Shown here piece by piece: positions 18,073 to 25,631 of a stretch of DNA of 64,000 nt. This DNA is from Halomicrobium salinisoli (GTDB taxonomy: Archaea > Halobacteriota > Halobacteria > Halobacteriales > Haloarculaceae): contig NZ_CP084464.1 of assembly GCF_020405185.1 (NCBI RefSeq), positions 330,163 through 394,162 on the forward strand, written 5' to 3'. The translations under genes were made by a program, and so were the position numbers. The notes beneath the pieces were generated by a model. The model was not told the DNA's origin. It saw only the letters and a program-made list of their open reading frames with translations, and searched no databases. Every line of letters starts with the position of its first letter. The first letter of the stretch is position 1.

Positions 18073-18702
18073 TGTCCCCGCATACGCGGGCCTGTCTCTT
18101 GAGTGCTACGTGTCACGTGCTCCACCTCCGGATCTCGTAGCGGCTCGGCCCCGACATCACCCTGGTCGGAAGAACAATCACTTTCGAATACTGAACGAAT
18201 TACCGACAGTTCCGCCGTCGATCGCCATCAGACGTCGGTCCACGCGTGGGTGCGGAAAGCCGACCGATAGTTCCCCGCCGGACCGACCCCGAAACGCGTC
18301 GTCCGCGACGCCGCGGGACCGTCACTCAACGACCAGTACTCCTCGCACGCGCCGGATCAAGGCCGCTTCCGCCGTTCTGAGGGACTCACCGCGAACGATG
18401 CGCTCCCGAACGCGAGCGAACCGAGACGACCAGTTCCGCTGTGCCGGCTCTGTCCGGCGTGAACGGTCGGGACGACAGAGGTGTCCCCGCTGGACGCCGT
18501 CGAACAGCGTCACGTCGGCGATACCGCGGTCCCGGACGGTTCCGATCGATGTTCAGGAGTACTCCACGGGCGCGACCGCCGATTCCGCCGCGATCCTCCC
18601 TCAACCCGGGACCGCAGACACGTCTATTCTGCGACGATATATTGAACTGATCAGTTCTCATACTGTTTCAGCCAGCGCCGTCGCCGGCCGAACGGGCCGC
18701 CC
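18073..18702. other. Intergenic region, no gene recognised
   Basis: About 630 bp. The longest frames are Arg/Pro/Ser-rich and show no family features, so I treat them as spurious. The AT-richer stretches near 18170-18205 and 18625-18665 are the only composition changes; neither is next to a start codon. The region is downstream of the MBL gene and upstream of the UPF0126 gene. Confidence 0.5.
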
Positions 18703-19560
18703 CTACGGAGAGATGGTCAGTCCGTCTTCGGCGACGACCACGTCCCCGTCGAAGACTGACTCGGCGTCCCGTCGCATCGATTCGAGATCACGATAGGGCA
18801 TGATGTGCGTGAGGACGAGCGTCTGGACGCCGGCGTCCTGAGCGATCTCGCCCGCGTCCGCGGCGTCACAGTGGTTGGCAGTCAGCGTGGACTCGTCCAG
18901 GTCCCCTGATCCCGCTGCGTGCTGTCGCCAGACGAACTGGTCGTCCCCGTCCGGCACGCGGTCCTCGTCGACCGGCGCGGTGTTACAGTCCTGAACGAGG
19001 ACGTCCGCTCCCTCGGCGAACTCGGAGAGCGACGGGAGCTTCCGCGTATCGCCGGAGAAGACGAACGACGCGCCCGTCTCGTGTTCGTCGAAGCGGTAGG
19101 CGTACGTCTCGATCGAGTGCTCGACCGGGAGCGCGGCGACGTCCCAGCCGTCCATCCCGCGGCTGAAGCCCTCCGTCACGAGTTCGGTCTCGATGTTCGA
19201 GATGCCGTCGGTCGGGTAGATGTCCTGACGGTACTCGATGTCTTCCGCGTAGACGTCGTAGAGCGCGTCGACGAGTCGATCGGTGCCGTCGGGTCCGTAG
19301 ACGGTGAGCGACGCCCGTCCGCCCTCGGTCCAGCTCGTGAACGCGAAGTGGAAGAACGAGGCGTTGTGGTCCATGTGATGGTGCGTGAAGAACAGTGTCT
19401 CGATCTCCCCGAAGGGGATCCGCGCGTCCATGAGCCCGTAGACGGTCTTCGGCCCGCAGTCGATCAACACGCGTTCGTCAGCGATCTCGAGGGCGATGCT
19501 CGTGCCACCGCGCTCGGGTATCGGGACGGGGCTTCCGGTGCCGACGAGAGTGATCTCCAT
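18703..19560 (-). CDS. MBL-fold metallo-hydrolase (RNase Z-like group)
   Basis: Metallo-beta-lactamase fold protein of 285 residues. The metal motif is THHHMDH at residues 59-65, with further ligands in VEHSIETYAYRF, FSGDTRK and the C-terminal VLTHIMPYRD. The N-terminus MEITLVGTGSPVP is typical of the RNase Z/arylsulfatase-like subgroup, which acts on phosphodiesters or esters; a true tRNase Z has a longer exosite arm, not seen here. Hydrolase of an unknown small substrate is the safe call. It stands alone between two gene-poor stretches. Confidence 0.85.
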   Translation of the reverse strand: MEITLVGTGSPVPIPERGGTSIALEIADERVLIDCGPKTVYGLMDARIPFGEIETLFFTHHHMDHNASFFHFAFTSWTEGGRASLTVYGPDGTDRLVDALYDVYAEDIEYRQDIYPTDGISNIETELVTEGFSRGMDGWDVAALPVEHSIETYAYRFDEHETGASFVFSGDTRKLPSLSEFAEGADVLVQDCNTAPVDEDRVPDGDDQFVWRQHAAGSGDLDESTLTANHCDAADAGEIAQDAGVQTLVLTHIMPYRDLESMRRDAESVFDGDVVVAEDGLTISP

Positions 19561-20194
19561 GTGTGGCTCTACGGGGCAAAAACGTTAGTAGGTTTTCACG
19601 CCGCCTGCGTCCGCGGAATCGTCCGGCAAGTGGTCATCCGACCCAGTCGTGCGTTCGGTCGTGGCAAGTATCGGTCGAGCAGTCCGTAGTCGCACTGCCG
19701 TCAGGCGGTTCGAACGTGGAATCGACGATCGCGACAACGGGCTATTGTCGGGCCCGTCGACAGAACGGCGGCGGCAGATAGTCGATCGCCGATTCGCAGC
19801 AGATTTTAGACGCTCACTCGCTCGATATCGCGCTTCTCAGCGCTGCTGCATTCGCTGTCGTCTCGCCACCCGCTACCCAATTCTGTATAGCGACATGGGA
19901 TATATAATGACGATACTCGTCGTTCCTCGGTCTCTCTGGCCAGTCTGGCGGCAATTCGGGAAATATCGTACTGGGCGTGATTACTCCAATAATCACGACC
20001 ATACTGAACCGATCCGCCGCTGTCGGGGAAGCGCGAATCACGGAACCGACTCACGGCGCCGCTTCTGGCCGGCAACGCCGTCGCGACCGACAGTCTCCGG
20101 TCGGTAGCTGCGTCGTTGCGGGGACTCGCTCCTCGTGCGGTTCGGTGACACGGTACATTTATGATCTCTATACTCGTGATCACGGGACACTACG
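19561..20194. other. Intergenic region upstream of the RraA-like gene
   Basis: About 630 bp. It holds the AT-rich promoter area of the MBL gene just above 19560, a run GATATATAATG near 19899-19909 that looks like a promoter with no gene behind it, the inverted repeat at 19976-19997, and an AT-rich promoter near 20154-20165 about 35 nt before the RraA-like ATG. Short frames here have no recognisable family features. Confidence 0.5.
19976..19997. promoter_or_regulatory. Perfect 8-bp inverted repeat with 6-nt loop
   Basis: CGTGATTA, six bases (CTCCAA), then TAATCACG. The arms are exact complements. It lies about 200 nt upstream of the RraA-like gene, near an orphan TATA-like run. It could be an operator, or a hairpin in an unannotated transcript. 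Confidence 0.4.
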
Positions 20195-20869
20195 ATGGCG
20201 ATTACTGAGGACCAACGGGAACGCCTGTCGAACCTCCACAGCGCGTTGCTCAACGACGTCACGGACGAGATGGGGATCGAGAACAACGTCATCCCCTGCA
20301 CCCGACTCGAGTCGCTGTGGTCCCGCGATCCGGTCGTCGGGACGGCCCACCCGGCTCAGCGCGTGGAGATCGGGTACGAGAAGGAGGACGACGAGGGCGA
20401 GGACGAGGAGATCGAGTTCTTCGAGTACCTGGAAGACACGGATCCCGGCGACTTCATCGTCATGGCGGCACCGACCGGGACGCAGGTCGGCCTCTGGGGC
20501 GAGCTGCTGAGTACGATCGTCCAGGAGAACGGCGCGGAGGGCGCGCTGATCGACGGGCCGACGCGGGACTCGCGGCTGATCGAGGAACACGAGTTCCCCG
20601 TCTGGGCCGAGGGCCACAGCGCGATCGAGTCCTTCGGCCGCGTGGCGTTCGCGGAGTACGACGTACCCGTGCAGATCGAGGGCGTGACGATCGAGCCCGG
20701 CGACGTCGTGTTCGCGGACTACGAGTCCATCGTCGTCATCGACCCGGACGTGCTCGATCAGGTCATCGAGGAAGGCGAGGAAGACCTCGAAACGGAGAAC
20801 AAGGTCCGCTCTGACATCCGTGACGGGGACAGCGTCTACGAGGTGTGGGACCGCTACGGAACGCTCTAG
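20195..20869 (+). CDS. RraA-family protein (HMG aldolase/oxaloacetate decarboxylase-like)
   Basis: Protein of 224 residues of the RraA/demethylmenaquinone-methyltransferase-like family. The family core is seen as GLWGELLSTIVQENGAEGALIDGPTRDSRLIEE near 100-132, where the Gly-rich turn, the Asp-Gly and the Arg-Asp pair form the divalent-metal and alpha-keto-acid site of class II aldolases such as 4-hydroxy-4-methyl-2-oxoglutarate aldolase. An acidic insertion (residues 60-75) is haloarchaeal. Members beside sugar-acid genes often cleave or decarboxylate keto acids, which fits the convergent enolase-superfamily dehydratase 27 bp away. It could also be a non-catalytic RraA-like protein. Confidence 0.75.
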   Translation: MAITEDQRERLSNLHSALLNDVTDEMGIENNVIPCTRLESLWSRDPVVGTAHPAQRVEIGYEKEDDEGEDEEIEFFEYLEDTDPGDFIVMAAPTGTQVGLWGELLSTIVQENGAEGALIDGPTRDSRLIEEHEFPVWAEGHSAIESFGRVAFAEYDVPVQIEGVTIEPGDVVFADYESIVVIDPDVLDQVIEEGEEDLETENKVRSDIRDGDSVYEVWDRYGTL

Positions 20870-20896
20870 TCGCAGTCGTCTTCCGGGGACGACCAG

Positions 20897-22063
20897 CTAC
20901 GCTTCGTCGAACAGCGTCTCGCCGGCGTAGCGGTGCTCGGCGACGACGTCGAGATCGAGGTCGACGCCGAGTCCGGGCTCGTCGGGAACGTGGATGGACC
21001 CGTCGTCGATCGGGTTCCCGCCGACGAGGTCGCCCCACCAGTCGACGTCGCGGGCGTGGTACTCCAGGGCGAGGAAGTTCGGGCAGGCGGCGGCGACGTG
21101 CGCACAGGCGACCGTGCCGAGCGGCGACGCGACGTTGTGCAGGCTGACCGGGATCTCGTACAGCTCCGCGAGTTCGGCGATCCGCCGCGTCTCCCGCAGG
21201 CCGCCGCACTTCGGCGGATCCGGCTGGACGACGTCCGCCGCCTGTCTGGTGACGAGGTCGCGGAACCCCTGGGCGCGATAGAGGCTCTCGCCCGTGCAGA
21301 TGGGGGTCTCCGTGGCCGACGTGATCTCCGCCGGCACGGCGGCGTTCTCCGGCGGCGCCGGGTCTTCGAGGAACCAGACGTCGTACTCCTCGAGCGCGCT
21401 CGCGAGTCGGATCGCGCTGTCGGTGCCGTACTCCCAGTGGCAGTCGAACGCGACGTCGGCCCTGTCGCCGACGCGGTCGAGCACGGCCTCGACGATCTCC
21501 GCCTTGTTCTGGACGTTCCGGGGGGCGAGATGCCGGTTCCAGGGGTCGCCCTCGAACTGCTGGTCCGCGTCGAGGTCGAACTTCATCGCGTCGAAGCCGT
21601 CGGCGACCACGTCCTCCGCGGCGGCCGCGTACGACTCCGGGGTGAACGCCGCGTCGTCCTCGCTCCGGCCGAGGTGCGCGCCGGCGTGGGTGTCGCAGTA
21701 GACGCGGACGTCGTCGCGGAACTTCCCGCCGAGGAGCCGGTGTGCGGGGACCTCGAGCAGTCTGCCCGCGAGGTCGAACAGCGCGATCTCCAGGCCGGAG
21801 ATCGCAGCGGTCACCGCGCCCGCGTTCCCGCCGGTGTAGGAGAGCCGTCGGTAGAGCGTCTCGGTCAGCCGCGACACGTCCAGCGGGTCCTCGCCCTCGA
21901 GGATCGGTGCGGCGTCGGCCGCGATGTCGGCCGCCCGTTCGCCCAGGATCGCCTCGCCCGTCCCGGTGACACCAGCGTCCGTGTACACGCGCACGAACGT
22001 CCAGTCGAAGTTGCCCTCCACGACGCAGGTCTGGACGTCCGTGATCGTGGCGTCGTTTACCAT
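20897..22063 (-). CDS. Enolase-superfamily sugar-acid dehydratase (MR/MLE family)
   Basis: Protein of 388 residues with an N-terminal capping domain (1-130) and an enolase-type TIM barrel. Expected active-site groups are visible: Lys in MKFDLDAD, the metal ligands Asp in VAFDCHWEY, Glu in FLEDPAPPE and Glu in CTGESLY, and the base His in SLHNVASPLG. A K-x-D motif with a His base is typical of D-gluconate/D-galactonate-like dehydratases rather than of racemases with two lysines. It probably makes a 2-keto-3-deoxy sugar acid. It is upstream of nothing on its strand but faces the RraA-like gene, and has a TATA-like TTTAAAT about 25 nt before the ATG with a palindrome above it. Confidence 0.82.
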   Translation of the reverse strand: MVNDATITDVQTCVVEGNFDWTFVRVYTDAGVTGTGEAILGERAADIAADAAPILEGEDPLDVSRLTETLYRRLSYTGGNAGAVTAAISGLEIALFDLAGRLLEVPAHRLLGGKFRDDVRVYCDTHAGAHLGRSEDDAAFTPESYAAAAEDVVADGFDAMKFDLDADQQFEGDPWNRHLAPRNVQNKAEIVEAVLDRVGDRADVAFDCHWEYGTDSAIRLASALEEYDVWFLEDPAPPENAAVPAEITSATETPICTGESLYRAQGFRDLVTRQAADVVQPDPPKCGGLRETRRIAELAELYEIPVSLHNVASPLGTVACAHVAAACPNFLALEYHARDVDWWGDLVGGNPIDDGSIHVPDEPGLGVDLDLDVVAEHRYAGETLFDEA

Positions 22064-22097
22064 GGTCAGTGGTCTGCATCCACTCGTTTAAATGCTG

Positions 22098-22109
22098 GTG
22101 GTCGACCAC
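22098..22109. promoter_or_regulatory. Palindrome GTGGTCGACCAC upstream of dehydratase promoter
   Basis: Twelve-base perfect palindrome immediately above the TATA-like box (about 22087-22093) of the enolase-superfamily gene that starts at 22063. Its position suits a regulator site. It is short, and such sequences can occur by chance at this GC content. Confidence 0.3.
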
Positions 22110-22155
22110 TGTATGGGAATCTCCCGACGACCGACGTACTTCGGTCCCGCAGCGC

Positions 22156-22959
22156 TCAGCGGTTCCAGGGCGCTTCGGGGACGTCGACGACTCGCTCGCG
22201 GCGCTCGATCCCGTCGATCGTCCGGACGTCCTCCTCGTCCAGTCGGAGGTCCGTCGCTCGCCAGTTCTCCTCGATGTGGTCGCCCGAGGCCTTCGGGATG
22301 GGAACGATCCCCTTCGCCACGTGCCAGGCCAGCGCCACCTGCGCCGCCGTGGCGTCGTGTTTCTCGGCCACGGACTCGATCTCCGGGACGTCTCCACCGA
22401 GGACGGCGCCGCGACCCAGCGGACAGTACGCGACTGCGTGGTGGTCGTGCCGGTCCGCGTACGCGCGCAGGTCCTCCTGCGGGAACAGCGGGTGACACTC
22501 GAACTGGTGGGCGAATATCGGGGCGTCGAGGGTCTCCCGCGCCTCGTCGAGGTGGTCGGGCTCGAAGTTGCTCAGGCCGACGTTCCGGATCGCGCCGTCC
22601 TCGTACAGGTCGTCGAACGCCGCGAGCGTCTCGTCCGGATCGTACGCGCCGAGCGGCCAGTGGACGTACAGCAGGTCGATGGCGTCGACGCCGAGCCGTT
22701 CGAGGCTCCGCTCGGCGCTCTCGACGACGTCGTCGTACGCCAGATCGGGTCTGGCGACCTTCGTCGCCAGGAAGACGTCCGCTCTGGGGACGTCCGACCG
22801 CTCGAGGCCCGCACCGACGTCGGCCTCGGTGCCGTAGTTCTGGGCGGTGTCGACGTGCCGATAGCCGACGTCGAGCGCCCTGCGGACCGCCTCCGCGCCG
22901 TCCTGTTCGTCGAGCCCGCCCGTTCCGAAACCGATCGCCGCGTCTTCGAAGCCGTTCAC
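22156..22959 (-). CDS. Aldo-keto reductase
   Basis: AKR of 267 residues with the complete catalytic tetrad Asp37 (HVDTAQNYG), Tyr42, Lys67 (FLATKV) and His100 (YVHWP). The cofactor-binding C-terminal block IVPIPKASGDHIEEN is also typical, giving an (alpha/beta)8 NAD(P)H-dependent reductase. At under 270 residues it is a short, prokaryotic 2,5-diketogluconate-reductase-like type. It is divergent from the xylose-dehydrogenase-like gene with about 105 bp between them. It would interconvert a sugar or keto-acid carbonyl and an alcohol; the exact substrate is unknown. Confidence 0.88.
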   Translation of the reverse strand: MNGFEDAAIGFGTGGLDEQDGAEAVRRALDVGYRHVDTAQNYGTEADVGAGLERSDVPRADVFLATKVARPDLAYDDVVESAERSLERLGVDAIDLLYVHWPLGAYDPDETLAAFDDLYEDGAIRNVGLSNFEPDHLDEARETLDAPIFAHQFECHPLFPQEDLRAYADRHDHHAVAYCPLGRGAVLGGDVPEIESVAEKHDATAAQVALAWHVAKGIVPIPKASGDHIEENWRATDLRLDEEDVRTIDGIERRERVVDVPEAPWNR

Positions 22960-23065
22960 GATCGGGTAACGGTGGTCGCGGCTAAAGCGCTTCCGTGCCG
23001 TCGGCGCCCGGCCGCCGCCGCACTCGGCACCCGGAGTTAAGTGCTAGAACCGAGATTCTGGTGGC

Positions 23066-24127
23066 GTGCGCCTCGAGATACCAACGCGGTTGGAACGCGA
23101 CTGGGATCGAACCGTCGAGAACGCGCCGCTGCGGTTCGCAGTCGTCGGGCTCGGCGCGTTCGCCCGGAACACGGCGCTGCCCGCGATCGAGCGGTCGGAC
23201 TACTGCGCGACGACGGCGGTCGTGAGCGGGTCGGCCGAGAAAGCGTCGCGAGTCTCCGACGAGTTCGACGCCGACTGGGCGCTCACGTACGACGAGTTCG
23301 CGGACGGCAGGGGACGCGAGGACTACGACGCCGTCTACGTCGTCACGCCGAACGCGCTCCACTGCGGGCACGTGGAGACGGCGGCGGAGTACGGCAAGGC
23401 CGTCCTCTGCGAGAAGCCCCTGGAGTCGACCCCGGAACGGGCCGAGCGGCTCGTCGAGACCTGCGAGGACGCGGGCGTCCCGCTGATGGCCGCGTACCGG
23501 ATGCAGACCGCGCGGTCCGTCAGGTGGATCCGCCGGCAGGTCGCCGACGGCGTCGTCGGTGACCCCGTCCAGGTCCACGGCGAGTTCTCGTTCCCGTTAC
23601 TGGCCGGCGGCGACCCGGACCAGTGGCGGATCGACCGGGAGCTGGCCGGCGGCGGCGCGCTCATGGACATCGGCGTGTATCCGATGAACACCGCCCGGTT
23701 CGTCCTCGGCGACGATCCGGTCGCGGTGCGGGCGACGACCCACTCCGTCCAGCCGCCGTTCGAGGGCGTCGACGAGCACGTCGCGTTCCAGCTGGAGTTC
23801 CCCGACGCGGTCACCGCCTCGTGTACCGCCAGCTTCAACGCCGCAGGCGCGAGCCGGTTCGCCGTCACCGGCACGGAGGGCCGCATCGTCGTGGAACCGG
23901 TGTTCGGCGTCCACGACGACCGCCGGATCACCGTGACGGTCGGGGGCACCTCGACCACGTTCGAGGCGAACGAGCCCCACGAGGTCCGCGAGGAGTTCGA
24001 CTACTTCGCGACGGCCGTCCGCACGGACATGGCAATCGAACCCGACGGGCGCCACGGACTCACGGACGTCCGGATCGCCGACGCCGTGTACGAGTCGAGC
24101 GACACCGGCCGGCGCGTCGAACTCTGA
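23066..24127 (+). CDS. Gfo/Idh/MocA oxidoreductase, D-xylose 1-dehydrogenase-like
   Basis: Two-domain oxidoreductase of 353 residues: Rossmann fold (about 22-150) starting FAVVGLGAFARN, then the Gfo/Idh/MocA C-terminal sheet domain. LCEKPLEST gives the catalytic Lys, and GGGALMDIGVYPMNTARF the second active-site helix. The order and wording of these blocks resemble the haloarchaeal glucose-fructose-oxidoreductase-like xylose/arabinose dehydrogenases (Haloarcula Gfo6, Haloferax XacA), which oxidise pentose to the lactone with NADP+. The GTG at 23066 is the earliest plausible start, and a later one is possible. It supplies the oxidative entry to the pentonate branch finished by the XacE-like dehydratase at 34.4 kb. 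Confidence 0.8.
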   Translation: MRLEIPTRLERDWDRTVENAPLRFAVVGLGAFARNTALPAIERSDYCATTAVVSGSAEKASRVSDEFDADWALTYDEFADGRGREDYDAVYVVTPNALHCGHVETAAEYGKAVLCEKPLESTPERAERLVETCEDAGVPLMAAYRMQTARSVRWIRRQVADGVVGDPVQVHGEFSFPLLAGGDPDQWRIDRELAGGGALMDIGVYPMNTARFVLGDDPVAVRATTHSVQPPFEGVDEHVAFQLEFPDAVTASCTASFNAAGASRFAVTGTEGRIVVEPVFGVHDDRRITVTVGGTSTTFEANEPHEVREEFDYFATAVRTDMAIEPDGRHGLTDVRIADAVYESSDTGRRVEL

Positions 24128-24487
24128 GGGCAGCCTCCCCCGTGACCCGAGTCCGGTCGACGGACGGCCGTTCTACGTCGGGTCCGACTCGCCGGCGAGC
24201 GAGACGAACTCCCGATACGCCGCCTCGACGTGCTGGCCCGCCGGTGCGCCCGAATGCACCCACAGTCCCCGGTCCACGTCCTGGATTCCCCGGATCGAGC
24301 GTGAGCACGCTCCGCCGGGTCGGATCGACCGCGAGGAGGCCGATCGGTTCGGTCATGACGAACCAGTCGACGCCCGCCGGAGCGACCCCGGAGAGCATCC
24401 GTAACGGGCGTACAGCTGTTAGGGAACCGTCACGCCGTCGATCGGTACTGCAGCGCGCCGCGGTCCCACACCGACGGGGACGACGGC
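24128..24487. other. Gap between Gfo6-like and MDR genes
   Basis: About 360 bp between two convergent genes. The only content I can suggest is the frameshifted small ORF at 24173-24356; the remaining bases show no clear signal. Confidence 0.5.
24173..24356 (-). pseudogene. Possible small ORF broken by a +1 frameshift
   Basis: ATG at 24356 opens MTEPIGLLAVDPTRRSVLTLD; around 24293 the plausible coding frame jumps by one base and continues as RGIQDVDRGLWVHSG...SLAGESDPT to TAG at 24173-24175. The total is 184 nt, one more than 61 codons, and the joined product would be about 60 residues. Both halves look protein-like (balanced composition), unlike the Arg-rich shadows around them. I do not recognise the family. 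It may be a decayed small gene or chance. Confidence 0.3.
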
Positions 24488-25510
24488 CTACTCGTGGACC
24501 CTGACGACGCCCTTGACCGGCTCGGGGGCGGCGGCGCGCTCGAACGCCGCCGGGGTGTCGTCGAACGCGGCCTCGAAGCTCACGACGCCGTCGACGTCGT
24601 ACCGGCCGTCCGCGATGCCCCGGATGGCCTCGGGGTAGGTGCCCGCGAACCGGTAGGAGCCCCGGAGGTCGTACTCGCCCTCGATCGACTCGACGACGTC
24701 GACGGGCAGGCCGGTGCCGTCAGGCATGCCGACGAAGACGATCGTGCCGCCGCGGCGGACGGCGTCGGTCGTCGACGCGACGGCCGCCGGCGCGCCGGAG
24801 CTCTCGATCACGACGTCGACCCCGCGCGGGTCGACGCGCTCGCGGACCGCGGCCGCGGGGTCGCGCTCGGTGGCGTCGACTGCGTGGTCGACCCCCCGGT
24901 CGGTCGCCAGGTCGAGTTTCCCCGCGACGACGTCGGTCAGCACGACCGGCTCCGCGCCGCGAGCCAGCGCCACCGTCGCGACGAGCTGGCCGATGGGGCC
25001 GCCGCCGGTGACGAGCACGCTGTCCCCCGCGCCGACGTCGCCCCGGTCGCAGGCGTGGACGGCGACGCTGAGCGGTTCGGCGAGCGCGCCCTCCCGCAGC
25101 GAGACGTCGTCGGGCAGGGGATACACGAGGTCGGCCGGCCAGGCCACGTACTCGACCAGCGCCCCATCGACCGGCGGCGAGGACATGTACGCCATCTCCG
25201 GACACAGGTGGTACTCGCCCTCGGCGCAGTACGCGCACTCGCCGCAGGACCGGCCCGGCTCGACCGCGACGCGGTCGCCGCTCGTCACGCCCGTCACGTC
25301 CGCGCCGACCTCGACGACGGTGCCGGCCGGCTCGTGGCCGAGGACGAGCGGGAAGTCGACGGCGTCGACGCCGTGCTCGTAGTAGTGCAGGTCGGACCCG
25401 CAGATGCCGACCCGGTCGATCCGGACCAGTACCTCCCCGGAACCCGGCGCCGGGCGGTCCCGCTCCGCGACGGTCAACTCGCCCACGTCCGTGAGCTGGC
25501 AGGCTCGCAT
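24488..25510 (-). CDS. Zinc-type medium-chain alcohol/polyol dehydrogenase
   Basis: MDR enzyme of 340 residues. The catalytic zinc ligands are Cys in GICGSDLHYY, His-Glu in LGHEPAGTV and the Glu in ALAEPLSV; the four structural-zinc cysteines are in CGECAYCAEGEYHLC. The Rossmann loop reads VTGGGPIGQL. The layout, with GSDLHYYEHG, is that of sorbitol/xylitol/threonine-type dehydrogenases. ATG 25510 is preferred over 25579 since a TTTTATAT box about 27 nt upstream suits it. It follows the OppA-type gene on the same strand with 121 nt between. Substrate unknown; a sugar, polyol or aldonate is likely from context. Confidence 0.88.
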   Translation of the reverse strand: MRACQLTDVGELTVAERDRPAPGSGEVLVRIDRVGICGSDLHYYEHGVDAVDFPLVLGHEPAGTVVEVGADVTGVTSGDRVAVEPGRSCGECAYCAEGEYHLCPEMAYMSSPPVDGALVEYVAWPADLVYPLPDDVSLREGALAEPLSVAVHACDRGDVGAGDSVLVTGGGPIGQLVATVALARGAEPVVLTDVVAGKLDLATDRGVDHAVDATERDPAAAVRERVDPRGVDVVIESSGAPAAVASTTDAVRRGGTIVFVGMPDGTGLPVDVVESIEGEYDLRGSYRFAGTYPEAIRGIADGRYDVDGVVSFEAAFDDTPAAFERAAAPEPVKGVVRVHE

Positions 25511-25631
25511 GGTCGTGAACAGGCCGCGTGACGTTTTATATCTGTTCGGTCTCGCTGAATCCGAAGCGGATCGTGTCACACCGACACGGGCGTAGCTGGC
25601 GCCGGAACTGTCGCGGCCTGCGCCCGAAGCG

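Noticed and set aside
18110..18796. 228-codon frame in the gap after the UPF0126 gene
   Set aside because: Arg/Ser/Pro-rich composition, no family features, and it runs into the MBL gene on the other strand.
22098..22109. GTGGTCGACCAC as a member of the TAAC-GTAC-GTTA or TCCACTA-N-CAGTGGA families
   Set aside because: It lacks the arm sequence and spacing of both; kept only as an isolated palindrome.
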